A stretch of 64,000 bases of DNA, from NCBI RefSeq assembly GCF_021545335.1, contig NZ_CP089312.1, forward strand, positions 124,001 through 188,000, in the 5' to 3' direction. Below the pieces are notes generated by a model. The model was given only the letters and a program-made list of their open reading frames with translations. It made no database searches and was not told the origin of the DNA. This document shows positions 1-8,221 of this stretch, piece after piece. Position 1 is the first letter of the stretch. Each line of letters begins with the position of its first letter. The stretch comes from Streptomyces sp. GQFP. GTDB lineage: Bacteria > Actinomycetota > Actinomycetes > Streptomycetales > Streptomycetaceae. Made by a program: the position numbers and the translations under genes.

Positions 1-321
1 CACCACCGCGTCCCTGATGTCACCGATCGCTCCGGCCACCACGGCGGCGATCAGCAGGATGACGATGAGCCAGTTGCGGAACTGGTCCAGGAACTTCAGC
101 CACTCGGGGCGCCGGGCCGGTTCGGACAGCTGGTTGGTGCCGTTGACCGCCGTGCGCTCGGAGACCTGTCCCGTGCTCAGCCCCACCCCCGGCACGACGC
201 CGAGCCGGTCGGCCACCTGGGCGGCGGTCTGTCGGTAGGCGTCCGGTTGACCTGCGGAGACCTGCGTGGCGGTGGCTGCGCGTGCGACCTTGCTCTCGGG
301 TTGCCCGTCCAGCGTCGTCAT
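1..321 (-). CDS. Cation-transporting P-type ATPase, N-terminal fragment (runs off window)
   Basis: The first 107 codons of a large membrane pump, continuing past base 1. Starting at the ATG at 321, an N-terminal cation-ATPase domain can be read (about residues 32-77, with a DRLGV motif and a TNQLSEP segment like the region before TM1 of Ca2+-type ATPases). A hydrophobic helix follows at about residues 84-101 (WLIVILLIAAVVAG). This order fits the SERCA/PMR1-like P2 ATPase group, which moves cations across the cell membrane using an aspartyl-phosphate intermediate. The DKTGT motif lies outside the window, so ion and activity cannot be judged. Confidence 0.85.
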   Translation of the reverse strand, partial: MTTLDGQPESKVARAATATQVSAGQPDAYRQTAAQVADRLGVVPGVGLSTGQVSERTAVNGTNQLSEPARRPEWLKFLDQFRNWLIVILLIAAVVAGAIGDIRDAVV

Positions 322-685
322 GTGCGTTCCTCGGGTCAGCGGGCTCGTGGATGCTTCCAGCCGTATGACCGGGCGTGGGACGGGGATGTGACACGCACGG
401 CCGGGGACACCCGTCGCGGACCGTCAGCCGACGGCCACCGTCACCCCGGCGTGGGCCACCGCCGCCAGGGTCAGTACGGCTGAACGGCACTCCGGTGCGC
501 GGGAGTGGACCGCACCCGAGGCGTCGACGCGACGGGGCCCACGGTCGGTTGAGGGCTCCGGTCGGCGGCTTCCGGACCCCACTCGTAGACGTGGCCCTTC
601 GACCGGTCGGTGTCCCGTGCGTCGCTCCAGAGCACGGTGCACGCTCAACGGCGGCTCCCAGTACAGGGGTTCGCCGGGCCGAGGC
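322..685. other. Intergenic stretch without a convincing gene
   Basis: These 364 bases separate the P-type ATPase start from the end of the TetR gene. All open frames here look like shadows of GC-rich sequence: arginine- and proline-rich translations, no domain, no ribosome binding site. On the minus strand a short hydrophobic tail (AVLTLAAVAHAGVTVAVG) ends near 424 and could be the relic end of a membrane protein, but nothing upstream of it continues the similarity. The ATPase promoter probably lies in the first 100 bases above 321. Confidence 0.4.
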
Positions 686-1288
686 TCAGTCCTCGGCCGC
701 AGACCCCGACTCGGCCGCCGCCTCCTCGACCACGGCACTCGCCCGCTTCTCCGGTACCCCGGCCGCGATGAGTGTGGCGACGGCCACCCCGGTGCCGTCG
801 TCCTCCAGCGCCCCGGTGTTGACCTCTTCCAGCAGGGCGATCGTCATCGCCTCCAGGCCGGCGCTCAGTACCCCCGGCGGCAGATGGGAATGGAAGACGC
901 CGTCCCGCTGGCCCCGCTCCACGATGGCCGTGACCGTGACACGGGCGGGTCGGAGCAGCTCGGCGACCCTGGCCATGCCCAGGTCCCGCTGGGCGAGCGC
1001 GAGGAGCATCCGGTAGCGGTCGCCCACCGGCCACATCGACAACGAGAAGTCCGCGAGCGCCCGCTCGGCCGACTCCGTCCCCCGCGTTCCGACCGCCACG
1101 GCGTCCCGGAGGGCCTCGGCGGCCTCCTCGGCCAGCGCGTCCAGGAGCGCCGCCCGGCCGGGAAAGTGCCCGAACAGAGTGCGCCGTACGACACCGGAGG
1201 CGCGGGCCAGCTCCTCCAGGGTGATGTCGGGGTTCCGCCCGAGTGCCTGGCGCGCGGTGGCCGGCACACGACCGACGGGCTGGGACAC
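686..1288 (-). CDS. TetR/AcrR family transcriptional regulator
   Basis: A 200-residue one-component repressor. The N-terminal helix-turn-helix is at about residues 20-45 (DITLEELARASGVVRRTL, followed by FGHFPGRAALL, the typical TetR recognition-helix pattern). The rest is an alpha-helical ligand-binding half. The GTG start at 1288 is chosen because TGAGG lies 7 bases upstream. It lies 96 bases downstream of the last gene of the nitrilase cluster on the same strand, so it may be read through from that operon and could regulate it, though it could as well serve the neighbouring ATPase. The ligand is not predictable. Confidence 0.9.
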   Translation of the reverse strand: MSQPVGRVPATARQALGRNPDITLEELARASGVVRRTLFGHFPGRAALLDALAEEAAEALRDAVAVGTRGTESAERALADFSLSMWPVGDRYRMLLALAQRDLGMARVAELLRPARVTVTAIVERGQRDGVFHSHLPPGVLSAGLEAMTIALLEEVNTGALEDDGTGVAVATLIAAGVPEKRASAVVEEAAAESGSAAED

Positions 1289-1384
1289 GGAGGAACCTCA
1301 ATGGGGAACGGACGAAGAACGGGCCCGCCCCATTCTGACACGCGGGCCCCGGCACGAGCCGTTGAGACAGCGCACGCCTGCCGA

Positions 1385-2470
1385 TCAGCTCAGGGACCGG
1401 TAGAAGTCCAGGTGGAGCCGGGCGGCGGTGGCCCAGGTGTGGTGGGCGGCCAGTCGGCGGCCGGCGGTCTGTCTGGCCGGGTCGGGGTGGGTGAGGGCCA
1501 GGGCGAGTTCGTCGGCCAGGTCCTGCGGGGTGGTGCCGAAGCGGGCGGCGGGGCCGAACACCTCGCGCAGGACGGGGAGGTCGCGGACGACCAGCGGGAC
1601 CCCGGCGGCCAGCGCCTCCATCGCGGCGAGCCCGAAGCCCTCCTTGAGGGAGGGGAAGGCGAACGCTCCGGCGGCCATGACCAGGGCCGGGAGTTCGTGG
1701 TCGGGGACCGGGCCGAGGACGACGGGCTCGACGCCGAGTTCCGACGCCCGGGTCTCCCAGCGGGCCCGGTAGTCGCGGTAGTCGAACAGGGTCTCCCCGC
1801 CCGCGACTACCAGGCGTACGTCGGGATGTTCGGCGCGCAGCAGGGCGTACGCCTCCAGGAGGTCGAGGGAGCCCTTGCGGGGCTCGATGCCTCCGACGGT
1901 CAGGACGTACCGGCCCAGACGCGCGCGCCAGGCCGCCCGCGCCGCCGGATCCGTGGTCGCGAACCGCTCGTACGCCACCCCGTTCGGGATGACCTCGGCC
2001 TTGAGCCCCCAGCCACGGGCGAGTTCGTCGGCGACCGACCGGGAGACGCACACGTGCGCGTACGGCTCGACGATGGCCCGTTCGTGGCAGGCGGCCAGTT
2101 CGGGGGTGGTGAAGTGGTCGATGTGGTGGACCGTACGGACACAGGGGCCCGCCGCGTTGGCGCTGATGCAGTCCTGGGCGTGGACGATGTCGTAGGGGGC
2201 GGGGTCGAAGGCGGCGCGCAGGGTCGCGATGGAGCGCAGGACGCGTTCGCCGACCGTCTCGTCCTCGGGTCCGTCGGGGAAGGGCACGATCCGTACGCGT
2301 ACGGCCGGGTCCACGGGCCGGAAGAAGGTGGCGTCGCCGCCTCGGCCGAGGGACCACACCGTGACGTCCTGTCCGGCGGCGGCCAGTGCCTCGGCGAGGG
2401 CGAGGGTGTGGACGACTCCGCCGCGCGGCCTGGTCGAATAGCTGAGCAGGGCGATCCTCATCGTCTTCAT
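1385..2470 (-). CDS. MSMEG_0565-family glycosyltransferase (Nit1C cluster)
   Basis: A 361-residue GT4-type retaining glycosyltransferase with GT-B fold. Visible features are an N-terminal Rossmann half beginning MRIALLSYSTRPRGG, the interdomain IPNGV (161-165), GGIEPRKG (193-200), and the donor-binding EGFGLAAMEALAAG signature (277-290). It matches the family named after MSMEG_0565, a glycosyltransferase that travels with the Nit1C cluster. The ATG at 2470 overlaps the TGA of the preceding nitrilase-like gene as ATGA, so it is the last translationally coupled gene of the operon. Acceptor and sugar donor are unknown. Its presence suggests that a cluster product or intermediate is glycosylated, which is inference. 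Confidence 0.9.
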   Translation of the reverse strand: MKTMRIALLSYSTRPRGGVVHTLALAEALAAAGQDVTVWSLGRGGDATFFRPVDPAVRVRIVPFPDGPEDETVGERVLRSIATLRAAFDPAPYDIVHAQDCISANAAGPCVRTVHHIDHFTTPELAACHERAIVEPYAHVCVSRSVADELARGWGLKAEVIPNGVAYERFATTDPAARAAWRARLGRYVLTVGGIEPRKGSLDLLEAYALLRAEHPDVRLVVAGGETLFDYRDYRARWETRASELGVEPVVLGPVPDHELPALVMAAGAFAFPSLKEGFGLAAMEALAAGVPLVVRDLPVLREVFGPAARFGTTPQDLADELALALTHPDPARQTAGRRLAAHHTWATAARLHLDFYRSLS

Positions 2471-3303
2471 GACGGGGTCTCCCGGTAGGCGGCGGGCCTG
2501 CGTTCGTCGAGGTGGCGCAGGACGCGGCGGGCGCGGTCGATCTCGGCGGCGACGTCCACCTCGGCGACCGCGAGGCCCGCCTTGGCCCAGGTGCGGGCGA
2601 GGATGTCGCCGCCGGGTCCGACGACCTTGGACTGGCCGAGGAAGCGCATGCCGCCCATGGCGCCGGTCTGGTTGGAGGAGGCGAGGACGACCTGGTTCTC
2701 GGCGGCGCGGGACTGGTCGTACAGGTCGAAGAGCTTGGCCTGGCGGTCCTGGGCCATGCGCGGGGCGCGGTTGGTGATGCTGGTGGGCCAGGCGGAGAGG
2801 CAGGCGAGGATCTCGGCGCCGTCCAGGGCCAGGGAGCGGGCGGACTCGGGGAACGTCTTGTCGTAGTCGATGAGCATCCCGATCCGGCCGACCGGGGTGT
2901 CGAAGGCGTCGAAGCGGTCGCCGGGCGCGTACGCGGCGACCTCGCCCGCCGGGAGGTGGACCTTGCGGTGACGGCCGAGGACGCCGTCGCCGCTGACGCA
3001 CACGGCGGCGTTGTAGCGCTCGGTGCCGCCGTCCTCGCAGTAGCCGACGCAGACCACCATCTCGGCGGCCAGGCGGGCGACCTGGTGGATCACGGGATCG
3101 TCGGGCTTGAGCGCCGGGGGCAGTGCCTCGGGGTCGGGGTGGCGCAGGTCGGCGAGGTAGCCGCCGAGGGCGGCGTCGGGCAGGACGAGCAGTCCGGCGC
3201 CTGAGCCGCGCGCGTCGTCGATGAGTTTCGCGATACGGGCGAGGTCGAACTCCAGGTCGCGGCCGAAGTGGGCGGCGGCGGCCGCGATCCGGATACTGCT
3301 CAT
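2467..3303 (-). CDS. Nitrilase-superfamily protein with degenerate catalytic residues
   Basis: A 278-residue carbon-nitrogen hydrolase fold protein, clearly paralogous to the next upstream gene (shared starts, GDRF.AFDTPVGRIGM and DLAGLAVAEV-type segments). The family uses a Glu-Lys-Cys triad. Here the Lys is kept (HRKVH, K114), but the Glu position reads Asp (LLVLPDAALGGY, D43) and the nucleophile Cys reads Asp (GMLIDYDKTFPE, D146). With Asp for Cys no thioimidate or thioester can form, so ordinary nitrilase or amidase activity is not expected. The protein otherwise looks well preserved, suggesting a structural or regulatory partner of the active paralogue. It has ATGA overlaps on both sides. 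Confidence 0.9.
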   Translation of the reverse strand: MSSIRIAAAAAHFGRDLEFDLARIAKLIDDARGSGAGLLVLPDAALGGYLADLRHPDPEALPPALKPDDPVIHQVARLAAEMVVCVGYCEDGGTERYNAAVCVSGDGVLGRHRKVHLPAGEVAAYAPGDRFDAFDTPVGRIGMLIDYDKTFPESARSLALDGAEILACLSAWPTSITNRAPRMAQDRQAKLFDLYDQSRAAENQVVLASSNQTGAMGGMRFLGQSKVVGPGGDILARTWAKAGLAVAEVDVAAEIDRARRVLRHLDERRPAAYRETPS

Positions 3304-4160
3304 GCGGTGACTGCTCCTGCGTACGTATAGGTTTCCGGGCGCCGGTCCCGCAGGTGCCCCATGGAGCGGCGGGCGGTCTCCAGGGCCTGGGCGACGTCGA
3401 GTTCGGCGACCGCCAGGCCCGCCTCGACTCCGGTGTCGGCGAGGATCTCGCCGCCGGGGTCGACGACCTTGGCGCTGCCTACGAAGCGTAGCGACCCGAA
3501 GGTACCCGCCTGGTTGGCGGAGATCCACACGATCTGGTTCTCCAGGGCACGGGCCCGGTCGAACAGGTCGAAACGGCGCTTCCAGCGGTCGCCCGCGAGA
3601 TCGGTGACGGCGTTGGTCCGTGCGCCCGGCCAGGCCGAGACGACCACGCCGATCTCGGCGCCGTCGAGGGCCAGCGCGCGGGCCGACTCCGGGAATGCCT
3701 TGTCGTAGCAGATCATCATGCCGATCCGGCCGACCGGTGTGTCGAAGGCGTGGAACCGGTCCCCGGAGGCGTAGCTGGCGTCCTCGCTGAGCGGCTGGTG
3801 GACCTTGCGGTGGTTGCCGAGCACGCCGTCGCCGTTGACGCAGACCACGCTGTTGTAGCGGGTGTCGACGCCCTGCTCGGAAGCCGCCTCGCAGTAGCCC
3901 GCGACGACGGTCATCTCCCCGGCCAGGGCGGCCAGTCGGGCGATCTCGGGGCCGTCGAGGGCGAGCGCGGGCGGGCCCTCGTCCAGGGCGCTGTCGTCGT
4001 CGAGGCTGAGCAGATATCCGCCGAGGCAGGCTTCCGGGAGCGCGAGCAGCCGTACGCCCTCCTCCCGGGCCTCCTTGATCAGCCGCTCGGCGATCGCGAA
4101 GTCCTCTTCGAGGTCGCGGCCGAACTCGGCGGCCACGGCCGCCATACGCAGGGTGGTCAT
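3300..4160 (-). CDS. Nit1C nitrilase (Sll0784/MSMEG_0566-type carbon-nitrogen hydrolase)
   Basis: A 286-residue nitrilase-superfamily enzyme. The triad is intact: Glu43 in LPEACLGGY, Lys119 in NHRKVHQP, Cys151 in GMMICYDKAFPE. Members hydrolyse C-N bonds of nitriles or amides. In this conserved cluster the enzyme is the defining nitrilase, and in Pseudomonas the homologous cluster is tied to growth on cyanide as nitrogen source (established for that genus, inferred here). The ATG at 4160 overlaps the stop of the GNAT-AIR synthase gene (ATGA), and its own stop overlaps the start of the degenerate paralogue, so the pair is probably made in similar amounts. Confidence 0.92.
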   Translation of the reverse strand: MTTLRMAAVAAEFGRDLEEDFAIAERLIKEAREEGVRLLALPEACLGGYLLSLDDDSALDEGPPALALDGPEIARLAALAGEMTVVAGYCEAASEQGVDTRYNSVVCVNGDGVLGNHRKVHQPLSEDASYASGDRFHAFDTPVGRIGMMICYDKAFPESARALALDGAEIGVVVSAWPGARTNAVTDLAGDRWKRRFDLFDRARALENQIVWISANQAGTFGSLRFVGSAKVVDPGGEILADTGVEAGLAVAELDVAQALETARRSMGHLRDRRPETYTYAGAVTA

Positions 4161-5713
4161 GCGGTCCCCATCCCGGTCACCGTGGAGGTGACCGCTTCGG
4201 TGATCTCTCCGTCGGGCCAGCGCAGCCCGACGCCTTGTCCGTCTGTCAGCTCCCCGCAGACGGCGCCCGTCGCGGGCCCCGCGGGGAGCGGTGGGGCGCC
4301 GGGCTCGTCGGTGGTGAGCATCGCGAAGCCGGGGAAGCAGGTCAGCCAGTCGCCGGTGGTCGCGGTCCCCGGCCGGGGTACGGCGGCCACGTCGAGGACG
4401 GCTCCGCAGCCGCTCGCCTCGGCGAGCATGCCGAGGGTGCCGGCGATCCCGGCCATCGACACGTCCTTGGCGGCGGCGGGCCGTGCGGCGGCCACCGCGC
4501 CGGTCATGGCGCGGAGTTCGTCCGTACGACGGTGACTTGACGAGTCCCACTGGCGGCCCCGGTATCCCGGGCGCCAGTTGCCGCCGAGGTCGGCGGTGAG
4601 CCGTACGGCGTGTCCTGGTCGTCCGCCGCCGCCCGGGACGGGGTGTCGGGTGCGGCCGAGTGCGGTCACCGAAAGGGCTGCGGGCACGCCGAGTTGGGTG
4701 TGTCCGCCGAGCACCGGGACGCCGTACGTCTGTGCGGCGCGGGCGAGTCCGGCGAGGATCTGTCGGGCGTGGGCCACGTCCTTCGCGCCCACGGCGTCGA
4801 GGAGTCCGACCGGTGAAGCGCCCATCGCGGCAAGGTCGTTGACGTTCACGAGGACCGCGCACCAGCCCGCCCATTCGGGGTCGCGCTCGACCATGGACGG
4901 CACGATGGCGTCGCAGGCGGCGATGAGGTCGGTGCCGGGGACTGGGGCTCCGTCGTCGCCTATGAATCCGGGGCCGCCGAGGATGCCTGCGTCGCCGGGG
5001 CCGCCCGGCAGTTCGTTCACTGCGACCCGGTGGGGGCTTGTCGCGCAGTTCCCCGCGCCCCTTTCGGGGCGCGTGTCCGGACCCGCCTGCCCTGGCAGAA
5101 CCGTCAGGAGGTGTCCGAGGGGTGCCTTGGTGGTCGTCACGAGGTTCGTGATCCGGTTGATCGGCCAGCGCATCAGGACGTGCGGTGTGTCCGCGACCGT
5201 TGTCGGTCGCATCCTGCGCCAGCCGAGACGTCTGAAGAGGACTTCGTTGCGGGCCTGGACGGTCGCGTCGAAGCGGAGTACGCCCTCGGTCTCCGCCCGT
5301 GCGCAGGCCGCGCGGACCAGGGCCGCGCCGATGCCGTGCGGGCCACGGGCGCCGCGGGCGACGACGAGCCGGCCGCCTGCCCACCAGCCGATGTCGGGGC
5401 CGTCGGCGACCGGGCCGAGACGTACCCCGCCGACCACCGTGCCCTCCGGGTCCCGCGCGACCAGGACGACGGTCCGGGGGTCGCTGTCGCGGTCGTCCAG
5501 GTCGTGGTGGGCGAAGAGTCCCTGCTCGTGGACGAAGGCGTCGCGGCGGAGCCGCCGGTAGGCGACCAGATCCGCCGTGCCGTCCGCCTCCTCGACGCGG
5601 AAGGCGGGCAGCATCCGGGCGAGTGTGCTGCGGTCGCCCAGCAGGGCGAGGATGTCCTGCGGCACGTCCCCGGCCGGCACGACGACGGAACCGTCGAGGT
5701 ACACGGCGCTCAC
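4157..5713 (-). CDS. GNAT acetyltransferase fused to AIR-synthase-like domain (MSMEG_0567/Sll0786-Sll0787 type)
   Basis: A 518-residue two-domain protein. Residues about 45-185 form a GNAT N-acyltransferase (RRLRRDAFVHEQG, then ARGPHGIGAALVRAA as the acetyl-CoA loop). Residues about 195-510 resemble PurM/ThiL/SelD-type ATP-binding AIR synthases (VNVNDLAAMGASP, VLGGHTQLG, KDVSMAGIAGTLGM). In cyanobacteria the two halves are separate genes (sll0786, sll0787); in mycobacteria and here they are fused. I chose the GTG at 5713, giving a GTGA overlap with the radical SAM stop. An ATG 27 bases further up would reach into that gene. The substrate is unknown; an ATP-dependent dehydration or cyclisation plus acylation is the family-based guess. 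Confidence 0.92.
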   Translation of the reverse strand: MSAVYLDGSVVVPAGDVPQDILALLGDRSTLARMLPAFRVEEADGTADLVAYRRLRRDAFVHEQGLFAHHDLDDRDSDPRTVVLVARDPEGTVVGGVRLGPVADGPDIGWWAGGRLVVARGARGPHGIGAALVRAACARAETEGVLRFDATVQARNEVLFRRLGWRRMRPTTVADTPHVLMRWPINRITNLVTTTKAPLGHLLTVLPGQAGPDTRPERGAGNCATSPHRVAVNELPGGPGDAGILGGPGFIGDDGAPVPGTDLIAACDAIVPSMVERDPEWAGWCAVLVNVNDLAAMGASPVGLLDAVGAKDVAHARQILAGLARAAQTYGVPVLGGHTQLGVPAALSVTALGRTRHPVPGGGGRPGHAVRLTADLGGNWRPGYRGRQWDSSSHRRTDELRAMTGAVAAARPAAAKDVSMAGIAGTLGMLAEASGCGAVLDVAAVPRPGTATTGDWLTCFPGFAMLTTDEPGAPPLPAGPATGAVCGELTDGQGVGLRWPDGEITEAVTSTVTGMGTA

Positions 5714-6792
5714 CCGCCCGCAGTCCGCAGGACACTGCACGCCCCGCAGGCCGCGCAGCCCGCCCGCTGGTCGGCGCCGCTCATCCCGGCCGCGCGCAGT
5801 TTCGCCGCGACGCCCTCGGTGACGTACCGCAGCAACTCGGCGCTCGGGGCGGCGATCCCGTCACGGGCGGCGAGTGTGCCGCCCATCGGGCGGTAGGGGA
5901 CGACGAAGGGGTACACGCCCCGGTCGATCAACTCCCCCGCTCCCGCGACGAGTTCGTCGGGATTCTCGCCGAGGCCGACGAGGAGGTAGGTGGAGACCCG
6001 GTTGGGCCCGAAGACCCGTACCGCCTCGTCCCACGCGGCTTCGTACTCGCCCATGGGGACGGTGGACTTGCCGGGCAGCCAGCGCCCTCGCACCTCGTCG
6101 TCCAGCGACTCGACGTGGATGCCTATGGCGGTGGCTCCGGCGTCGTACAGCTCCCGGATCCACACCAGGTCTCCGGGCGGCTCGCACTGCACCTGGATCG
6201 GCAGGCCGGGTACGGCTTCCAACACCGCCCTGACCGACCGTACGAGGTTGCGGGCGCCCCGGTCGGGGCCGGCCGTCGTGCCGGTGGTCATCACCATCTG
6301 CCTGACGCCGTCCAACCGCACGGCTGCCTCGGCGACTTCGGCCAGCTGGGCGGGTGTCTTGGCGGCGACCGTCGCACCGGAGCGCAGGGACTCCTCGATG
6401 GTGCAGAAGCGGCAGCGGTCGGACTCGGCGTAGCGGATACAGGTCTGGACGACGGTGGTGGCGAGGACGTCGGCGCCGTGCAGACGGGCGATCTGCTCGT
6501 AACGGATGCCGTCGGCGGTCGTCAGGTCGTAGAACTTCGGGCGGCGTACGGCGGTCAGGGTCAGGCCGGTGTCTTCCTCGCCGAGCCAGACCTTGCCGTC
6601 GCGTACGGAGTAGGGGCTGTCGGGGTTGGTGGGCAGCGCGGCGTTGGCACCGTCGACAAGGACGTGCCCGTCGTCGCTGGGCCCCGCGCCGTCCGGCCGC
6701 CGCACGGGCGCGTCCAACGCCACGCCGTGCAGGGCGAGTTCGGCGCGGGTCATGATCCGCACGTCCACCGCTGTGTTGGTGCCAACGCTCAC
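5710..6792 (-). CDS. MSMEG_0568-family radical SAM enzyme (Nit1C cluster)
   Basis: A 360-residue radical SAM protein. The SAM-binding 4Fe-4S cysteines appear in a widened spacing, C118-x8-C127-x2-C130 (CIRYAESDRCRFC), characteristic of this family rather than the usual CxxxCxxC. A second cysteine group closes the protein (C346, C349, C352 in CAACGAC) and may ligate an auxiliary cluster. The GTG start at 6792 is preceded by AAGGGG. It sits 10 bases after the MSMEG_0572-type gene and is coupled to the GNAT-AIR gene by a GTGA overlap. The reaction is unknown; its presence shows the pathway involves radical chemistry on a carbon skeleton, not simple nitrile hydrolysis. Confidence 0.92.
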   Translation of the reverse strand: MSVGTNTAVDVRIMTRAELALHGVALDAPVRRPDGAGPSDDGHVLVDGANAALPTNPDSPYSVRDGKVWLGEEDTGLTLTAVRRPKFYDLTTADGIRYEQIARLHGADVLATTVVQTCIRYAESDRCRFCTIEESLRSGATVAAKTPAQLAEVAEAAVRLDGVRQMVMTTGTTAGPDRGARNLVRSVRAVLEAVPGLPIQVQCEPPGDLVWIRELYDAGATAIGIHVESLDDEVRGRWLPGKSTVPMGEYEAAWDEAVRVFGPNRVSTYLLVGLGENPDELVAGAGELIDRGVYPFVVPYRPMGGTLAARDGIAAPSAELLRYVTEGVAAKLRAAGMSGADQRAGCAACGACSVLRTAGG

Positions 6793-6802
6793 GGTCTGCC
6801 CC

Positions 6803-7333
6803 TTACAGCTGGTAGGTGGAGTTGATGATGGCGCCCTTGCGCGCGTAGTGGATCAGCGCGTCCTGGACGTCCAGGGGGTGGGTGGGGATGACGCCCTCGA
6901 TGAGGTCCTCCTCGCGGGCGCCGTGCAGGGACAGTCCGAAGCGGCAGCAGTAGGCCTTGCCGCCCTCGGCGATGAACGTCTTGAGCTGGTTGTTGATGTT
7001 GTGCTCGCCCGGGAAGGCGGAGTTGCCGACGGTCGGGAAACCGCGGGTGGCAAGGCAGTTGAGCGAACCGGGGCCGTAGAAGTAGATGGCGGTCTCGAAG
7101 CCCTTGCGCAGGGCGCGGGTCGCCTGGAGGACGGCGACGAAGGAGACCGAGGACTCGTGGGCGATGCCGTGGACGAGGGTGAAGTAGGTCTCGCCGTTCT
7201 CGGCCTGGTAGTCGGGGAAGACCTTCGTGGAGCCGTAGATGCTGGTGCCGTCGGCGAGCGAGGGGTGCGGGATCTCGTCGAGGGACTTCTGCTCGACGTC
7301 GGAGAGTTCGGCGGTGACGACGGATTCGGACAT
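6803..7333 (-). CDS. MSMEG_0572/Sll0783-family nitrogen-starvation-response protein
   Basis: A 176-residue protein of the family typified by Sll0783 of Synechocystis, a gene induced strongly by nitrogen starvation and needed for normal polyhydroxybutyrate accumulation there (known for that organism). Visible conserved stretches are STKVFPDYQAENGETYFTLVHG, a YFYGPGSLNC segment and a paired cysteine in KAYCCRFGLSLHG. The fold resembles small DsrE-like proteins, which is a guess. The ATG at 7333 lies in a Nit1C operon between the amidohydrolase (56-base gap, the widest in the cluster) and the radical SAM gene (10 bases). A role as sulfur or metal carrier through the Cys pair is possible but unproven. 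Confidence 0.9.
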   Translation of the reverse strand: MSESVVTAELSDVEQKSLDEIPHPSLADGTSIYGSTKVFPDYQAENGETYFTLVHGIAHESSVSFVAVLQATRALRKGFETAIYFYGPGSLNCLATRGFPTVGNSAFPGEHNINNQLKTFIAEGGKAYCCRFGLSLHGAREEDLIEGVIPTHPLDVQDALIHYARKGAIINSTYQL

Positions 7334-7389
7334 GGCTGTCTCCCTGTAGGCGGTAGGGGTTGAGGGCTGGGGGCTGGGGATCGGTGGTG

Positions 7390-8205
7390 TCAGTCGTAGA
7401 GCGCGGCGAACGTGTCCCTGAAGACGAGTTCGCCGAGTTCGCCGCCGCCGGTCGCTTCGGCGAGCCGGGCGTACTCGCCCGTGAAGTCGCCCCACGGCTG
7501 GTCGCTGGCGAAGAGCACGCGGTCGTGGCCGATGCCGCGGCGCTCGATCTCCTGGGCCAGCCAGCGGGGTGTGAAGCCGATGGCCCAGGAGAGGTCGGTG
7601 TAGACGCGCTTGCCGGCGGTGATCCAGTCGAAGAACCGGGAGCCGACGAGCTTGATGTGGCCGCTCATCCCGCCGCCGAAGTGCACGAGATGGACGGGCA
7701 CCCGGTCGGCGTACCAGTCGACGAGGTGGCCGACCTCGTCGATGTCGGATGCGGCGCCGGGTGAGGTGTGGACGTGGACAACCAGGTTGTTGTGCTCGGC
7801 CACCTGGAAGATGCGGTCCAGCATCGGGCGGCAGGCCGGGTCGGTCGGGCGCGCGCCGAGCAGGAAGCTCAACTTCAGTGCCTTCACGCCCTGTTCGCCT
7901 GCCAGGGCGAGGGCCCGCGCTGTGCGGTGCTCGTCCTCGGGGCGCGGGGACACCCACAGTCCGGCCCGGATCCGGTCGTCGGTCTGGGCGGCCTCGATCG
8001 CCAACTCGTTGAAGGAGAAGGCGAGATCGGGGTCGGGGACGCCGTAGTTGGGGATGACCAGGGCGCGTTCGGTGCCCTCGGCGTCCATGTCGGCGACGAG
8101 TTGCTTGACGGTGGCGCGGGCGGTGGTGTCGGGATTGACGGGCGGTCCGCCGTAGAAGGGGTACGCGGGCAGGACGCCGATGTGGCGGTGTGCGTCGAAG
8201 ACCAT
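7390..8205 (-). CDS. Amidohydrolase-family metal-dependent hydrolase in the Nit1C cluster
   Basis: A 271-residue TIM-barrel amidohydrolase (amidohydrolase_2 type). Seen are the N-terminal metal ligand pair HxH (MVFDAHRHIGVL, H6 and H8), a VHVHTSPGA strand with the next histidine, VHLVHFGGGMSGH, and the C-terminal catalytic Asp in FASDQPWGDF. This set is complete for a Zn- or Mn-dependent hydrolase or decarboxylase. The ATG at 8205 has GGAGGT 9 bases upstream. It lies 16 bases behind the flavoprotein gene and is not part of the minimal seven-gene Nit1C set, so it may tailor the pathway in actinobacteria by hydrolysing an amide or cyclic intermediate (inference). Confidence 0.9.
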   Translation of the reverse strand: MVFDAHRHIGVLPAYPFYGGPPVNPDTTARATVKQLVADMDAEGTERALVIPNYGVPDPDLAFSFNELAIEAAQTDDRIRAGLWVSPRPEDEHRTARALALAGEQGVKALKLSFLLGARPTDPACRPMLDRIFQVAEHNNLVVHVHTSPGAASDIDEVGHLVDWYADRVPVHLVHFGGGMSGHIKLVGSRFFDWITAGKRVYTDLSWAIGFTPRWLAQEIERRGIGHDRVLFASDQPWGDFTGEYARLAEATGGGELGELVFRDTFAALYD

Positions 8206-8221
8206 GGTCGGGATACCTCCT

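Noticed and set aside
424..738. Minus-strand frame of 104 codons overlapping the end of the TetR gene
   Set aside because: Arg/Pro-rich, no ribosome binding site or domain, and it overlaps the well-supported TetR gene; only its last 18 residues look hydrophobic.
617..2488. Very long plus-strand frame opposite TetR and glycosyltransferase genes
   Set aside because: A GC-skew shadow of the minus-strand genes: glycine- and arginine-rich translation without domains.
3300..5735. One long minus frame that seems to fuse a basic N-terminal half to the nitrilase
   Set aside because: The N-terminal half is the out-of-frame shadow of the GNAT-AIR synthase gene; the nitrilase begins at the ATG at 4160.
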